A DNA stretch of 64,000 nucleotides, taken from NCBI GenBank assembly GCA_902786355.1, contig CADABZ010000006.1:62001-126000 (forward strand), written 5' to 3'. A program made the position numbers and the translations under genes. This DNA is from an uncultured Eubacteriales bacterium (GTDB lineage Bacteria; Bacillota; Clostridia; Peptostreptococcales; Anaerovoracaceae). Below are positions 57,417 through 64,000 of this stretch, one piece after another. The notes beneath the pieces are model-generated. The model ran no database searches, was not told the DNA's origin, and saw nothing but the letters and a program-made list of their open reading frames with translations. Numbering within the stretch: position 1 is the stretch's first letter; each line of letters begins with the position of its first letter.

Positions 57417-58799
57417 ATGGAAAAGAAAAAAATCGGACTTCTTGCTTGTATCGCAACAGGTATCGGAGCTATCATCGGATCCGGTATATTCGGATCGCTT
57501 CCTGCTGAGATCAATGAGATTGGCAGCGCGGTAATACTTGCTTTCATCCTAGCGACAATATATACGATCGCCAAGATGTTCCCTGCTGTTTATTCTTCGT
57601 CGATCATCCCGGCTTCGGGTTCATTCTTCCTGCAGCCGACCAAGCTGATCCATCCGGCAGTAGGACTGTATATGGCTATTCAGAACCTGCTCCAGCCGGT
57701 ACTGATCTCAGTATTCGCAGTACTTTTCGCAGACTATTTCGTCTCTCTTTTCCCTGCACTGCAAGGCAAGGAGAGAGTAGTAGCAGTAGTTATCCTTCTT
57801 GTATATGCGGTGCTTGCATACATGGGCAACTATCTGTTCGCATCGATCAACTCACTGATCGTAATAGTCATGCTGCTCGCAGTTGCAGTATACATCTTCA
57901 TCGGCCTGCCGCATATCAATGCAGCACAGATCGATTTCAGCGAGGCAATGGGAAGCGGTGTCAAGTTCAGCTCCATCGCAGCTGCAGTATCCGTTCTTTC
58001 ATCCTGCCTGGCAGGCGGATCTGCAGTATCTCAGATAGCAGATGATGTAAGGAATCCAAGAAGAGACATTCCTCTTGCACTCATCCTGTCACCAGTAATC
58101 GTAGCCGTCATCTACATCCTGATGTCGATCGTTACACTTGGATGCATGCAGGGCTCAGAGGTAACAACACTCGCTGACGTTGCAAGCAACTTCATGGGCG
58201 GCGGACTCGTAGTATTCTTCGTAGTAGGCGGACCTCTCTGCGGAGTACTGACATCCATGGTACCTGTTATCATGCTGACATGCGCTCAGATCCAGGCTGC
58301 CGCAGAATGCGACGTATTCCCTGAATTTCTCGCTAAGAAGAACAAGCACGGCGTCTCAACATGGATCCTGGTATATGTAATGGCATTCGCTATTATCTGC
58401 GCAGGCGCAGGTCTTTCATTCGGCGTACTGATGACTATCTTCTCAGCAGTCAACGCACTTGCAGATATCCCTACATGCATCGTACCGTTCTTCCTCAAGA
58501 AGAGATACCCGCACGCATGCAACTATCCGGGAATTAAGTTCAACTTCACATTCGTTGCTGTAATGGCCGTATTCGCAGCTGTCGTAGCAGCTATCCTGGC
58601 TGTATCAGCATTCAAGTCACTCGGAGCAAGCGTATACCTCATGATCCTCGGATTCATGGCTCTCGCTGTTGTATATTTCATCATCAGAATCAGATATCTG
58701 AAGGGCAAAGGCAGAGACCTCTTCGCTGAACTCAAGGTACCATTCGATGACTGGGAAGCACGCGAAGCAGAGTGCAAAGCACTTGATGAGGCAAAATAG
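57417..58799 (+). CDS. APC-superfamily amino acid/amine permease
   Basis: A 460-residue membrane protein with about 12 helices. The opening IGLLACIATGIGAIIGSGIFG carries the APC-family GIGAIIGSGIF signature in TM1. AAAGGAG precedes ATG 57417. As third gene of the GntR-linked operon it probably imports the compound reduced or oxidised by the flavoprotein, or exchanges it with its product. The substrate is unknown. The operon ends at the hairpin 58842-58880. Confidence 0.88.
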   Translation: MEKKKIGLLACIATGIGAIIGSGIFGSLPAEINEIGSAVILAFILATIYTIAKMFPAVYSSSIIPASGSFFLQPTKLIHPAVGLYMAIQNLLQPVLISVFAVLFADYFVSLFPALQGKERVVAVVILLVYAVLAYMGNYLFASINSLIVIVMLLAVAVYIFIGLPHINAAQIDFSEAMGSGVKFSSIAAAVSVLSSCLAGGSAVSQIADDVRNPRRDIPLALILSPVIVAVIYILMSIVTLGCMQGSEVTTLADVASNFMGGGLVVFFVVGGPLCGVLTSMVPVIMLTCAQIQAAAECDVFPEFLAKKNKHGVSTWILVYVMAFAIICAGAGLSFGVLMTIFSAVNALADIPTCIVPFFLKKRYPHACNYPGIKFNFTFVAVMAVFAAVVAAILAVSAFKSLGASVYLMILGFMALAVVYFIIRIRYLKGKGRDLFAELKVPFDDWEAREAECKALDEAK

Positions 58800-58841
58800 G
58801 ATAATAAGCATAATCAAAAGAACTCAGTATATCTCATATAT

Positions 58842-58880
58842 AAAAGGCAACAGCAATCGATACCGATGCTGCTGCCTTTT
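58842..58880 (+). terminator. terminator of the flavoprotein-ferredoxin-permease operon
   Basis: AAAAGGCA-CAGCA / TGCTG-TGCCTTTT with one mismatch and an 11-base loop. Confidence 0.82.
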
Positions 58881-58985
58881 ACTTTCACTTCAGGAATCTC
58901 AGGAGCTTCATGGGCGTGCTACAGAGACTCGTGACAAAGATGATTCACGGGGTGTATCATTGTAAGCGGTAAACCGTTTCAGACA

Positions 58986-59303
58986 ATGATCACAGAGAAT
59001 ATGAAAGAATACATCAAACTGAATGCGGCTGAATTCAGATCCAATCCGTATATTCAGAATGTGAAAGTGCCAACAGCCAAGGCTGGAAATTTCACACTGA
59101 CAACAGCTGCGTATGAACCCGGCGAACTTCTTGAATACGATCTGCCTGACTTTGCCCGGGACCCGATCGAGCACAGGATCGGATACTTCACCGAGAGGGT
59201 GGAATTCCCGGGAATATATGTTCATAAAAATGCACAAAAATTTGATGTATTTTTGTTGAATTATCCAAAAAGATTGTCTATAATCCACATTAATACAAAT
59301 TGA
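58986..59303 (+). CDS. hypothetical protein, possibly truncated (105 aa)
   Basis: Unrecognised. It reads MKEYIKLNAAEFRSNPYIQN, later YDLPDFARDPIEHRIGYFTE, with beta-strand-like stretches. There is no good ribosome binding site at ATG 58986 (GTGTATCATTGTAAGCGG upstream). Its last 15 codons coincide with the promoter at 59256-59284 and read as AT-rich non-coding sequence, so the 3' end looks replaced. It may be the stump of a longer gene. Confidence 0.45.
   Translation: MITENMKEYIKLNAAEFRSNPYIQNVKVPTAKAGNFTLTTAAYEPGELLEYDLPDFARDPIEHRIGYFTERVEFPGIYVHKNAQKFDVFLLNYPKRLSIIHINTN
59256..59284 (+). promoter_or_regulatory. promoter of the aromatic leader transcript
   Basis: TTGAAT (59256-59261), a 17-base spacer and TATAAT (59279-59284). 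Transcription would begin near 59291, about 30 bases before the leader peptide ATG. Confidence 0.78.
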
Positions 59304-59319
59304 CTACAGGAGTTTACTA

Positions 59320-59427
59320 ATGAATAACATCAGTTGTAACTATCACATCACAAATAAGTTCAGCGCTTGGAGCAGCTTCTTCTGGTTTGAGAAGAAGAAT
59401 GTTACCGTGCGCCAAATTGTGAGTTGA
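59320..59427 (+). CDS. leader peptide rich in Trp and Phe codons (35 aa)
   Basis: The peptide begins MNNISCNYHITNKF and has the core AWSSFFWF (codons 59365-59388) before EKKNVTVRQIVS and TGA at 59425. AGGAG lies seven bases before the ATG. Five aromatic codons within seven, close to a terminator with an alternative pairing, are what a ribosome-stalling attenuator needs. It precedes a transporter and a HisC-like aminotransferase. A coincidental frame is possible, but promoter, ribosome binding site, aromatic run and hairpins together argue for a real leader. Confidence 0.75.
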   Translation: MNNISCNYHITNKFSAWSSFFWFEKKNVTVRQIVS

Positions 59428-59495
59428 CAGGTATTAACTGAAACACATACGACTGTAAGATGACTGGCCACGGTAACAATACCGCGGCTTTTGTT
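59401..59495 (+). promoter_or_regulatory. transcription attenuator with mutually exclusive hairpins
   Basis: GTTACCGTG (59401-59409, inside the leader ORF just after the aromatic codons) is exactly complementary to CACGGTAAC (59469-59477). The latter also forms the left arm of the terminator GGCCACGGTA / TACCGCGGC (59466-59475 / 59480-59488, one mismatch), which is followed by TTTTGTT. Stalling at the Trp/Phe codons would leave the first segment free to form the antiterminator; full translation would favour the terminator. Confidence 0.72.
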
Positions 59496-59592
59496 ATGCG
59501 TATGAGAAGAGGTGCCGGTGCAGCTCACGGCAGAGGCATCTCAGGATCATAAATAATTATTACACTTAATTAACAGAAAAGGAGAAATGGGT

Positions 59593-60741
59593 ATGGGGGA
59601 CACAAACAATACCAGAAAGAGCGGTTTCTATGCAAAGTACTTGCTGCCGGGAGTAATTCTTCAGTCAGTGCTGATAGGAGGCGGTTACGCAACCGGACGT
59701 GAGATCTATCAGTACGGTGCGATGTTCGGATCGATGGGGTGGATATCGGGCATCACGATCGCGATAGGATTCTCACTCTTTGCATTCCTGACATTTGAGA
59801 TCTGCAGGATGTACAAGGTCTATGACTACAAGAACTTCATCAAGCAGGTAATTGGACCGTGCTGGCCTGTGATGGATGTTCTGACAATTCTGATCGGAAT
59901 ACTTCTCATTGCGGTAATGGCTGCTGCAACCGGCTCAATATTCGCTCAGGTCGGGCTGCCTGCATTCCTCGGCAATGTAGTTATCATAGTAGTTGTAGGT
60001 CTGCTGAACTTCTACGGTGACAGGATCATTGAAAGGTTCGAGTCGATAGGAACAATACTTCTGTATGCCGGATACATCCTGTTCACTATCATAGTCATAG
60101 CACGCAAAGGCGACCACATCAGTGAGGTATTCGCAACCCACAGCACAGTCGCATACGACGGCAAGGTAACAGTCGCTTTGTGCATCTGGACCGGTATCCT
60201 GTATGTTGCTTACAACATCAATGCTATCCCTATGGGAATGTTCTCTCTGAAGAGACAGACTGAGAGAAAGCATACACTGGTTGGCGGACTCTTCGCAGGA
60301 CTCTTAATGGTAATTCCGTGGTTCCTCAGCTACTTCGCAATGATGTGTTTCTACGGAGATATGTCGATAGTCGGACCTGAAGTAGAGACACCGTGGACTA
60401 TGATGATCACAGCGGTAAACGGCGGCGCAGGCCTTCTGACACTGTTCGGTATCGTAATGGGATGGACCCTTATTGAAACAGCTACAGGCTGCATCCATAT
60501 GATTATTGACAGAGCGGATATTGCCCTGCAGGAAAAGGGACGTCCTGCACTTAATAAGAAGCTGAGAGGTATCATAGCGGTTGCCACACTCATCGCAGCA
60601 CTTATCTTCTCACGCATCGGTGTTGTTGACCTGATCGGAGCAGGATATACGTATCTGTCATACGGATTCATCATATTCTATCTGCTGCCGACACTGATCA
60701 TCGGTGGATACAAGATCATTAAATACAAGGAAGCTGCATAG
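59593..60741 (+). CDS. YkvI-like membrane transporter
   Basis: A 382-residue membrane protein with about 10-11 helices, resembling the YkvI family, which is distantly related to amino-acid/cation symporters. The opening is YLLPGVILQSVLIGGGYATG, and GGGYATGRE is a family feature. ATG 59593 has the better spacing from AAAAGGAG; ATG 59587 is two codons earlier. It is the first gene behind the Trp/Phe attenuator and is followed 17 bases later by the aminotransferase, so an aromatic amino acid or related compound is its likely substrate. This is inference; the family's substrates are not well known. Confidence 0.78.
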   Translation: MGDTNNTRKSGFYAKYLLPGVILQSVLIGGGYATGREIYQYGAMFGSMGWISGITIAIGFSLFAFLTFEICRMYKVYDYKNFIKQVIGPCWPVMDVLTILIGILLIAVMAAATGSIFAQVGLPAFLGNVVIIVVVGLLNFYGDRIIERFESIGTILLYAGYILFTIIVIARKGDHISEVFATHSTVAYDGKVTVALCIWTGILYVAYNINAIPMGMFSLKRQTERKHTLVGGLFAGLLMVIPWFLSYFAMMCFYGDMSIVGPEVETPWTMMITAVNGGAGLLTLFGIVMGWTLIETATGCIHMIIDRADIALQEKGRPALNKKLRGIIAVATLIAALIFSRIGVVDLIGAGYTYLSYGFIIFYLLPTLIIGGYKIIKYKEAA

Positions 60742-60758
60742 ACTAAGGAGATCACACA

Positions 60759-61940
60759 ATGGAGATGAGCAGACTCAAAATCAAAAAACAGCTGCTTGAG
60801 CAGGAGAAGGTCAGTTACGCAATGGATCATCTCGAACTGCCTGAAGGGGGAATAGACTGCAGCGAGGGATGCAATCCGTATGGGTTTCCGCCGGAATGCG
60901 CTGAGGTTTTCCGCGGGTTCGACACCTCAAGACTGGGGCCTTATCCACACAGCCAGGCATTATATGAGGCTATACACGATTTGTGGGCTGATCAGATAGA
61001 CGTAGAGCGTGACAACATATTACTTACCGACGGAAGCATGAGTGCGCTTTACATTATAAATAATATATTTGACACTCATAATGCTGTCGTGCTGGGGATA
61101 TCTCCTCAGTTTACGGACTACTATATGCATGCCGAGATGATAGGCATCGAATATGCGCCTTATCAGCTGAATAAGTCAAACAACTACAAATTCGATGTCC
61201 TGGAATTCCTGAACATGCATTATAAGGAGGCCGGCGGGGATGAGGTTCTGCTCCCGACAACGGGCAAATCATACAACTTCATCTACATAGACAATCCGAA
61301 CAATCCGACCGGGCAGTGCATAGATATCGCAGATATCGAGAGAATAGTTGAAGAAGCTGTCAGATACAACATTACAGTCATAATCGATGAGGCTTACGGC
61401 GATTTTATGCCTAAGGAAAATTCAGCGGTCCAGCTGTTTGCAAAGTATCCTAACCTTGCTGTAGTGCGTACTATGTCTAAGGGGTACGGACTGGCGGGAA
61501 TGCGTGTAGGATACATAATCGCTCACAAGAATCTGATCGGATATATGAACAAAATGACCAATCCGTATATGGTAGGCGAGCTGTCCAGGGAAGTCGCGGC
61601 TGCGGCGATAAGATGTCCGGAATTTGTCTCGCAGTGCAGGGAAGACTTTCGGGTTATGAAAACCAGGATCAAGGATGTGCTGGGATGTGATGAGGACCAT
61701 CCGGCAGGCGCCTCGGGCAATCTGCATATCGCTGAGACACTTGATACCAATTCCATATGCCTGCTGTATCACGACGACCCGGAAGTCAATCTGAAAGAAG
61801 AATTCTTCAGGCGCGGCGTCCTGGTAATAGACGGATACGACTTCAAAGGCCTGGACTCAAGTGCGGCAAGAGTGAGGATGCCTAAGCTGGATGAGTTTCC
61901 GGTGCTGATACAGGCAATCAGTGAAATAAGCCGGATATAG
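60759..61940 (+). CDS. HisC-like (aromatic/histidinol-phosphate type) aminotransferase
   Basis: A 393-residue PLP fold-type I enzyme. Motifs: SEGCNPYGFP near the N-terminus, LGPYPHSQALYEAI, TDGSMSALYIINN, DNPNNPTGQC, IDEAYGDFMP and the PLP-lysine motif TMSKGYGLAGMRVGY (Lys241). The HisC family includes aromatic aminotransferases, and control by a Trp/Phe attenuator supports an aromatic amino-acid substrate over histidinol phosphate; no his genes are near. AAGGAG precedes the ATG. Ends at the terminator 61989-62027. Confidence 0.85.
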   Translation: MEMSRLKIKKQLLEQEKVSYAMDHLELPEGGIDCSEGCNPYGFPPECAEVFRGFDTSRLGPYPHSQALYEAIHDLWADQIDVERDNILLTDGSMSALYIINNIFDTHNAVVLGISPQFTDYYMHAEMIGIEYAPYQLNKSNNYKFDVLEFLNMHYKEAGGDEVLLPTTGKSYNFIYIDNPNNPTGQCIDIADIERIVEEAVRYNITVIIDEAYGDFMPKENSAVQLFAKYPNLAVVRTMSKGYGLAGMRVGYIIAHKNLIGYMNKMTNPYMVGELSREVAAAAIRCPEFVSQCREDFRVMKTRIKDVLGCDEDHPAGASGNLHIAETLDTNSICLLYHDDPEVNLKEEFFRRGVLVIDGYDFKGLDSSAARVRMPKLDEFPVLIQAISEISRI

Positions 61941-61988
61941 CCATTAACATTGAGGATCTGCATATTCAGACAGACAGTAAGTTAATAT

Positions 61989-62027
61989 GCCGGAGTGCAA
62001 CATTTTCAAGCACTTCGGCGTTTTTAT
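61989..62027 (+). terminator. terminator after the aminotransferase gene
   Basis: GCCGGAGTGC / GCACTTCGGC (one G-U pair), loop AACATTTTCAA, then GTTTTTATT. Nearly the same sequence as the terminator at 12634. Confidence 0.9.
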
Positions 62028-62096
62028 TCGAATGCAGCGGCATCTGGTGTGATAATATTTGCATAGATACCGTAATACATTTACTGGGGTAATGAC

Positions 62097-62426
62097 ATGA
62101 GTAACAGAAACTTCAAGCTTGAGATATTTATTCCGGAAACACATTTTGCAGATCTGAGGAAGGCTCTTCAGCGCGTTGATACAGGACACATTGGCAATTA
62201 TGACTGCTGTCTTTCATACAGCAGGGTCATCGGAACATGGAGACCTCTTCCCGGTACAGATCCATTCATTGGAGAAGAAGGTGTAATCAGCGAAGAAGAG
62301 GAACTCAAAGTGGAAGTCACTGTGACTGGCAGTCGCCTTGACGAGACGATTGTTGCCATAAAAGAAGTCCATCCATATGAAGAGCCGGTTATTAATGTAA
62401 TCGAATTATACAGAACAGGGCTGTAA
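62097..62426 (+). CDS. NIF3/YqfO middle-domain-like (CutA/PII-fold) protein
   Basis: A 109-residue protein. KLEIFIPETHFADLRKALQR, GHIGNYDCCLSYSRVIGTWR, LPGTDPFIGEEG and VHPYEEPVINVIEL match the small CutA/PII-like domain found inside YqfO/NIF3 proteins and as stand-alone proteins; the role is unknown, with possible metal or nucleotide binding. GGGG lies upstream of the ATG. Beyond its TAA the same frame continues for 21 codons that encode a membrane-helix-like segment. Confidence 0.82.
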   Translation: MSNRNFKLEIFIPETHFADLRKALQRVDTGHIGNYDCCLSYSRVIGTWRPLPGTDPFIGEEGVISEEEELKVEVTVTGSRLDETIVAIKEVHPYEEPVINVIELYRTGL

Positions 62427-62606
62427 TCACTATTCTTCGTAATTATTGTCATTGCAGCAATTTGTTATTTTATAAAGAAAGGCAAGAAGTAAGACATATA
62501 TAAAATAATAGACGAATAGCTGATGATGAGGCCTATAGCGACCAAATCACAAAATATAGGCAAAATATAGGCGAACGGTAAACGATAATAATTTGCATGT
62601 AACGCT
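62427..62606. other. intergenic, with in-frame membrane-helix-like tail and short direct repeat
   Basis: Codons 62427-62489 after the TAA read SLFFVIIVIAAICYF then IKKGKK, stop at 62490-62492, in the frame of the preceding gene. An 11-base direct repeat AAAATATAGGC occurs twice near 62556-62578. No gene is otherwise visible. Confidence 0.5.
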
Positions 62607-62632
62607 AAAGAGGTAATCATTTACCTCTTTTT
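62607..62632 (+). terminator. intrinsic terminator
   Basis: AAAGAGGTAA / TTACCTCTTT with a 4-base loop, then TTGC. Ends the NIF3-like transcript. Confidence 0.88.
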
Positions 62633-62776
62633 GCTTGCCAGCAAAAAACATCTTCAAGATATATTGACGAACAAATGTTCCTATATATAATCCAATTACA
62701 GCTGATAAAGACACAATAACCGCGGGAATACTTGATGAATTTGCTTACATGCCGCAAGGGCAGGAGGAACTATACA

Positions 62777-63217
62777 ATGGATATGATGATAGAAAGAACA
62801 GCTGATGAGGCTGAGAGATATGAACTGAAGTCGGACGGTATTGTAGCAGAGATCGAAGACAAGCTCTTCATGATATTCACTTACGGACCGGATGACAGGT
62901 ATTACCTTGCAGACATACATGCAGGAAAGATAGTTGCAGCAATCAGCATGAGCGAAGGATACAGATGTGTACTTGCATACGATGAGTACGAAAGCTGGAG
63001 ACTAGATTCTATAGATGAGGACGGACACAGAGACGGAAGCATCAAACTCTGCAGGACAGGTATCGATTTGGACTCAATGGGTAAGACAAGCAGAAAGAGA
63101 GTTTCTAAAACCGACGATGTTCTACGAGTCTCTGCAAGCGACTTTAAGGAGGCTGATGATCATGGTACAGACAGTAGATGTGGTCGCAATCTTCGACAAA
63201 ATGATAAGAGAGCCTAA
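62777..63217 (+). CDS. hypothetical protein (146 aa)
   Basis: Unrecognised acidic protein: MIERTADEAERYELKSDG, then IEDKLFMIFTYGPDDRYYLA and CVLAYDEYESWRLDSID. ATG 62777 has AGGAGG ten bases upstream. It overlaps the next gene by 56 bases in another frame. Its basic tail after KEADDHGTD lies wholly within that overlap and may be spurious. No domain was recognised; the setting resembles accessory DNA. Confidence 0.6.
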   Translation: MDMMIERTADEAERYELKSDGIVAEIEDKLFMIFTYGPDDRYYLADIHAGKIVAAISMSEGYRCVLAYDEYESWRLDSIDEDGHRDGSIKLCRTGIDLDSMGKTSRKRVSKTDDVLRVSASDFKEADDHGTDSRCGRNLRQNDKRA

Positions 63218-63452
63218 GCCTGTCAGATTCAAGATCTATGACAGAGGGCACTGGAAATCCGTAAATGTGGAAAGGATATACAATACCGAATGGATGCGGA
63301 TGGATGGTAAAGTGCAGATCGTATATAGCTGTGCATCCAGAAGCTGCAACGGACAGCTGATCAACTATAAGCTTAGATTCATACATCAGGATATCCGATG
63401 GGAGATGGAAATGGACGGTCCGGTCAGGACCTCCAGGAGGAAAATATCCTGA
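63162..63452 (+). CDS. hypothetical protein (96 aa)
   Basis: Unrecognised. It reads VQTVDVVAIFDKMIREPKPV, then FKIYDRGHWKSVNVERIYNT and QIVYSCASRSCNGQLINYKL. AAGGAGG lies nine bases before ATG 63162, which decides the start over the in-frame 63015. Two Cys close together (CASRSC) are the only notable residues. Probably co-translated with the gene at 62777. Confidence 0.6.
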   Translation: MVQTVDVVAIFDKMIREPKPVRFKIYDRGHWKSVNVERIYNTEWMRMDGKVQIVYSCASRSCNGQLINYKLRFIHQDIRWEMEMDGPVRTSRRKIS

Positions 63453-63613
63453 CAACTACAAATAAAACACACTTAATACATAAAGAGGATTGTGCGCCTC
63501 ATGAACCATAGTTACAGGCTGGGATGATACGGGACCTTTTCCCTTGTTCCATACACCCCGGCTCAAGGACGGCAGGGGCATAGGCGACGAATCATTCAGA
63601 AGGGGTAAATAAT

Positions 63614-64000
63614 ATGAGAACAGATGTCAGTTTAAATACAAGAATCAACGAACAGTGCAAACTAGCCGGGTTTGAGACTGATTATTTATATAAACATGGC
63701 AAGAAGGTACTTAAGATAGTCCATGATGCCTGTCGAAATACAGCGCTTGATGCCGATGATCTGGTAGAGGACCTTTGCAGCGAATCATATGAGACTGATG
63801 AATTCAGGAGGATGAGTGAGGCTGCAACCAGGCTGGAGTTCTTTGCCACTGATTACATGAAAGACAGATATGAAACCAGCATCCTGAGGACACTGCGTAC
63901 ATCCTGGATGCTCAAGGTGATCGACAGGATCAAGATGAATGTCTATACATTTGAAACATACGGACCGCAGTTCGTCGAAATACTCAACCTCTGCTACCTG
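63614..64000 (+). CDS. hypothetical protein, 3' end outside the window
   Basis: 129 codons are visible, open to the window edge. It starts MRTDVSLNTRINEQCKLAGF and continues with a helical, charged stretch (DADDLVEDLCSESYETDEFR, LRTSWMLKVIDRIKMN). AAGGGG lies about nine bases before the ATG. No family recognised. It follows 160 bases of non-coding sequence (63453-63613) in which nothing was identified. Confidence 0.6.
   Translation, partial: MRTDVSLNTRINEQCKLAGFETDYLYKHGKKVLKIVHDACRNTALDADDLVEDLCSESYETDEFRRMSEAATRLEFFATDYMKDRYETSILRTLRTSWMLKVIDRIKMNVYTFETYGPQFVEILNLCYL

Overview
The window looks like one contiguous stretch of chromosome from an anaerobic Gram-positive bacterium of the Clostridia (Bacillota). 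Supporting signs are the Rex redox repressor, a CIRCE-controlled groES-groEL pair, a 55-residue two-cluster ferredoxin, glutamine synthetase type III, the N-acetylated lysine/diaminopimelate branch, AGGAGG-type ribosome binding sites and AGA/AGG-rich arginine codons. A family such as Anaerovoracaceae/Mogibacterium relatives is possible, but that is a guess. Nearly all genes are on the + strand. No tRNA, rRNA, CRISPR array or complete mobile element was found.

Layout: (1) 1-9.6 kb housekeeping: 3' end of tsaD, an ABC-F ATPase, acpP, rex, ferredoxin (- strand), a P-loop/Asp23-like fusion coupled to an Ogg-type DNA glycosylase, groESL and a membrane-anchored polysaccharide deacetylase. (2) 9.8-12.5 kb: tandem repeats, then an IMP dehydrogenase of the Tritrichomonas foetus type and a GMP synthase lacking its glutaminase domain. 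(3) 12.7-16.7 kb: a small accessory block (two unknown proteins, ParA, ParB, a DUF2130-like protein) that ends at a terminator inside a 5'-truncated hypE. (4) 17.7-26.9 kb: GDPD-like lipase, SEC-C protein, MATE transporter, purC-purA-purB, branched-chain aminotransferase and a LysR regulator. (5) 27-36.2 kb: a run of five nitrogen genes, namely glutamine synthetase III, AsnB, CTP synthase, GlmS and complete GMP synthase; all but the first consume glutamine amide. (6) 36.3-44 kb: a decayed exported cysteine-desulfurase-like gene, a 1607-residue fusion of unknown function (HD + helical repeats + NadD-like nucleotidyltransferase + GNAT-like + PRTase-like), a malate/lactate-dehydrogenase-like protein and an FMN-reductase-like protein. 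(7) 44.2-48.2 kb: lysine/DAP operon (dapH, aminotransferase, dapF, M20 deacetylase). (8) 48.2-53.9 kb: purF-carA-carB with overlapping genes and carB split in two. (9) 53.9-54.3 kb: IS256-family debris abutting a second hypE remnant. (10) 54.3-59.3 kb: GntR regulator with a palindromic operator, an AprA/fumarate-reductase-like flavoprotein, a two-cluster ferredoxin and an APC permease. (11) 59.2-62 kb: a transcription-attenuation leader whose peptide is rich in Trp and Phe codons, then a YkvI-like transporter and a HisC-like aminotransferase. (12) 62-64 kb: a NIF3/CutA-fold protein and small unknown genes at the edge.

The most interesting points are the aromatic attenuator with mutually exclusive hairpins, the 1607-residue multidomain protein, the GntR/flavoprotein/ferredoxin/permease operon, the glutaminase-less GuaA beside a T. 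foetus-type GuaB, the split carB, and the hypE/IS256/parAB rearrangement history. Product names were assigned by recognising motifs and family sequences from memory; no database search was run.
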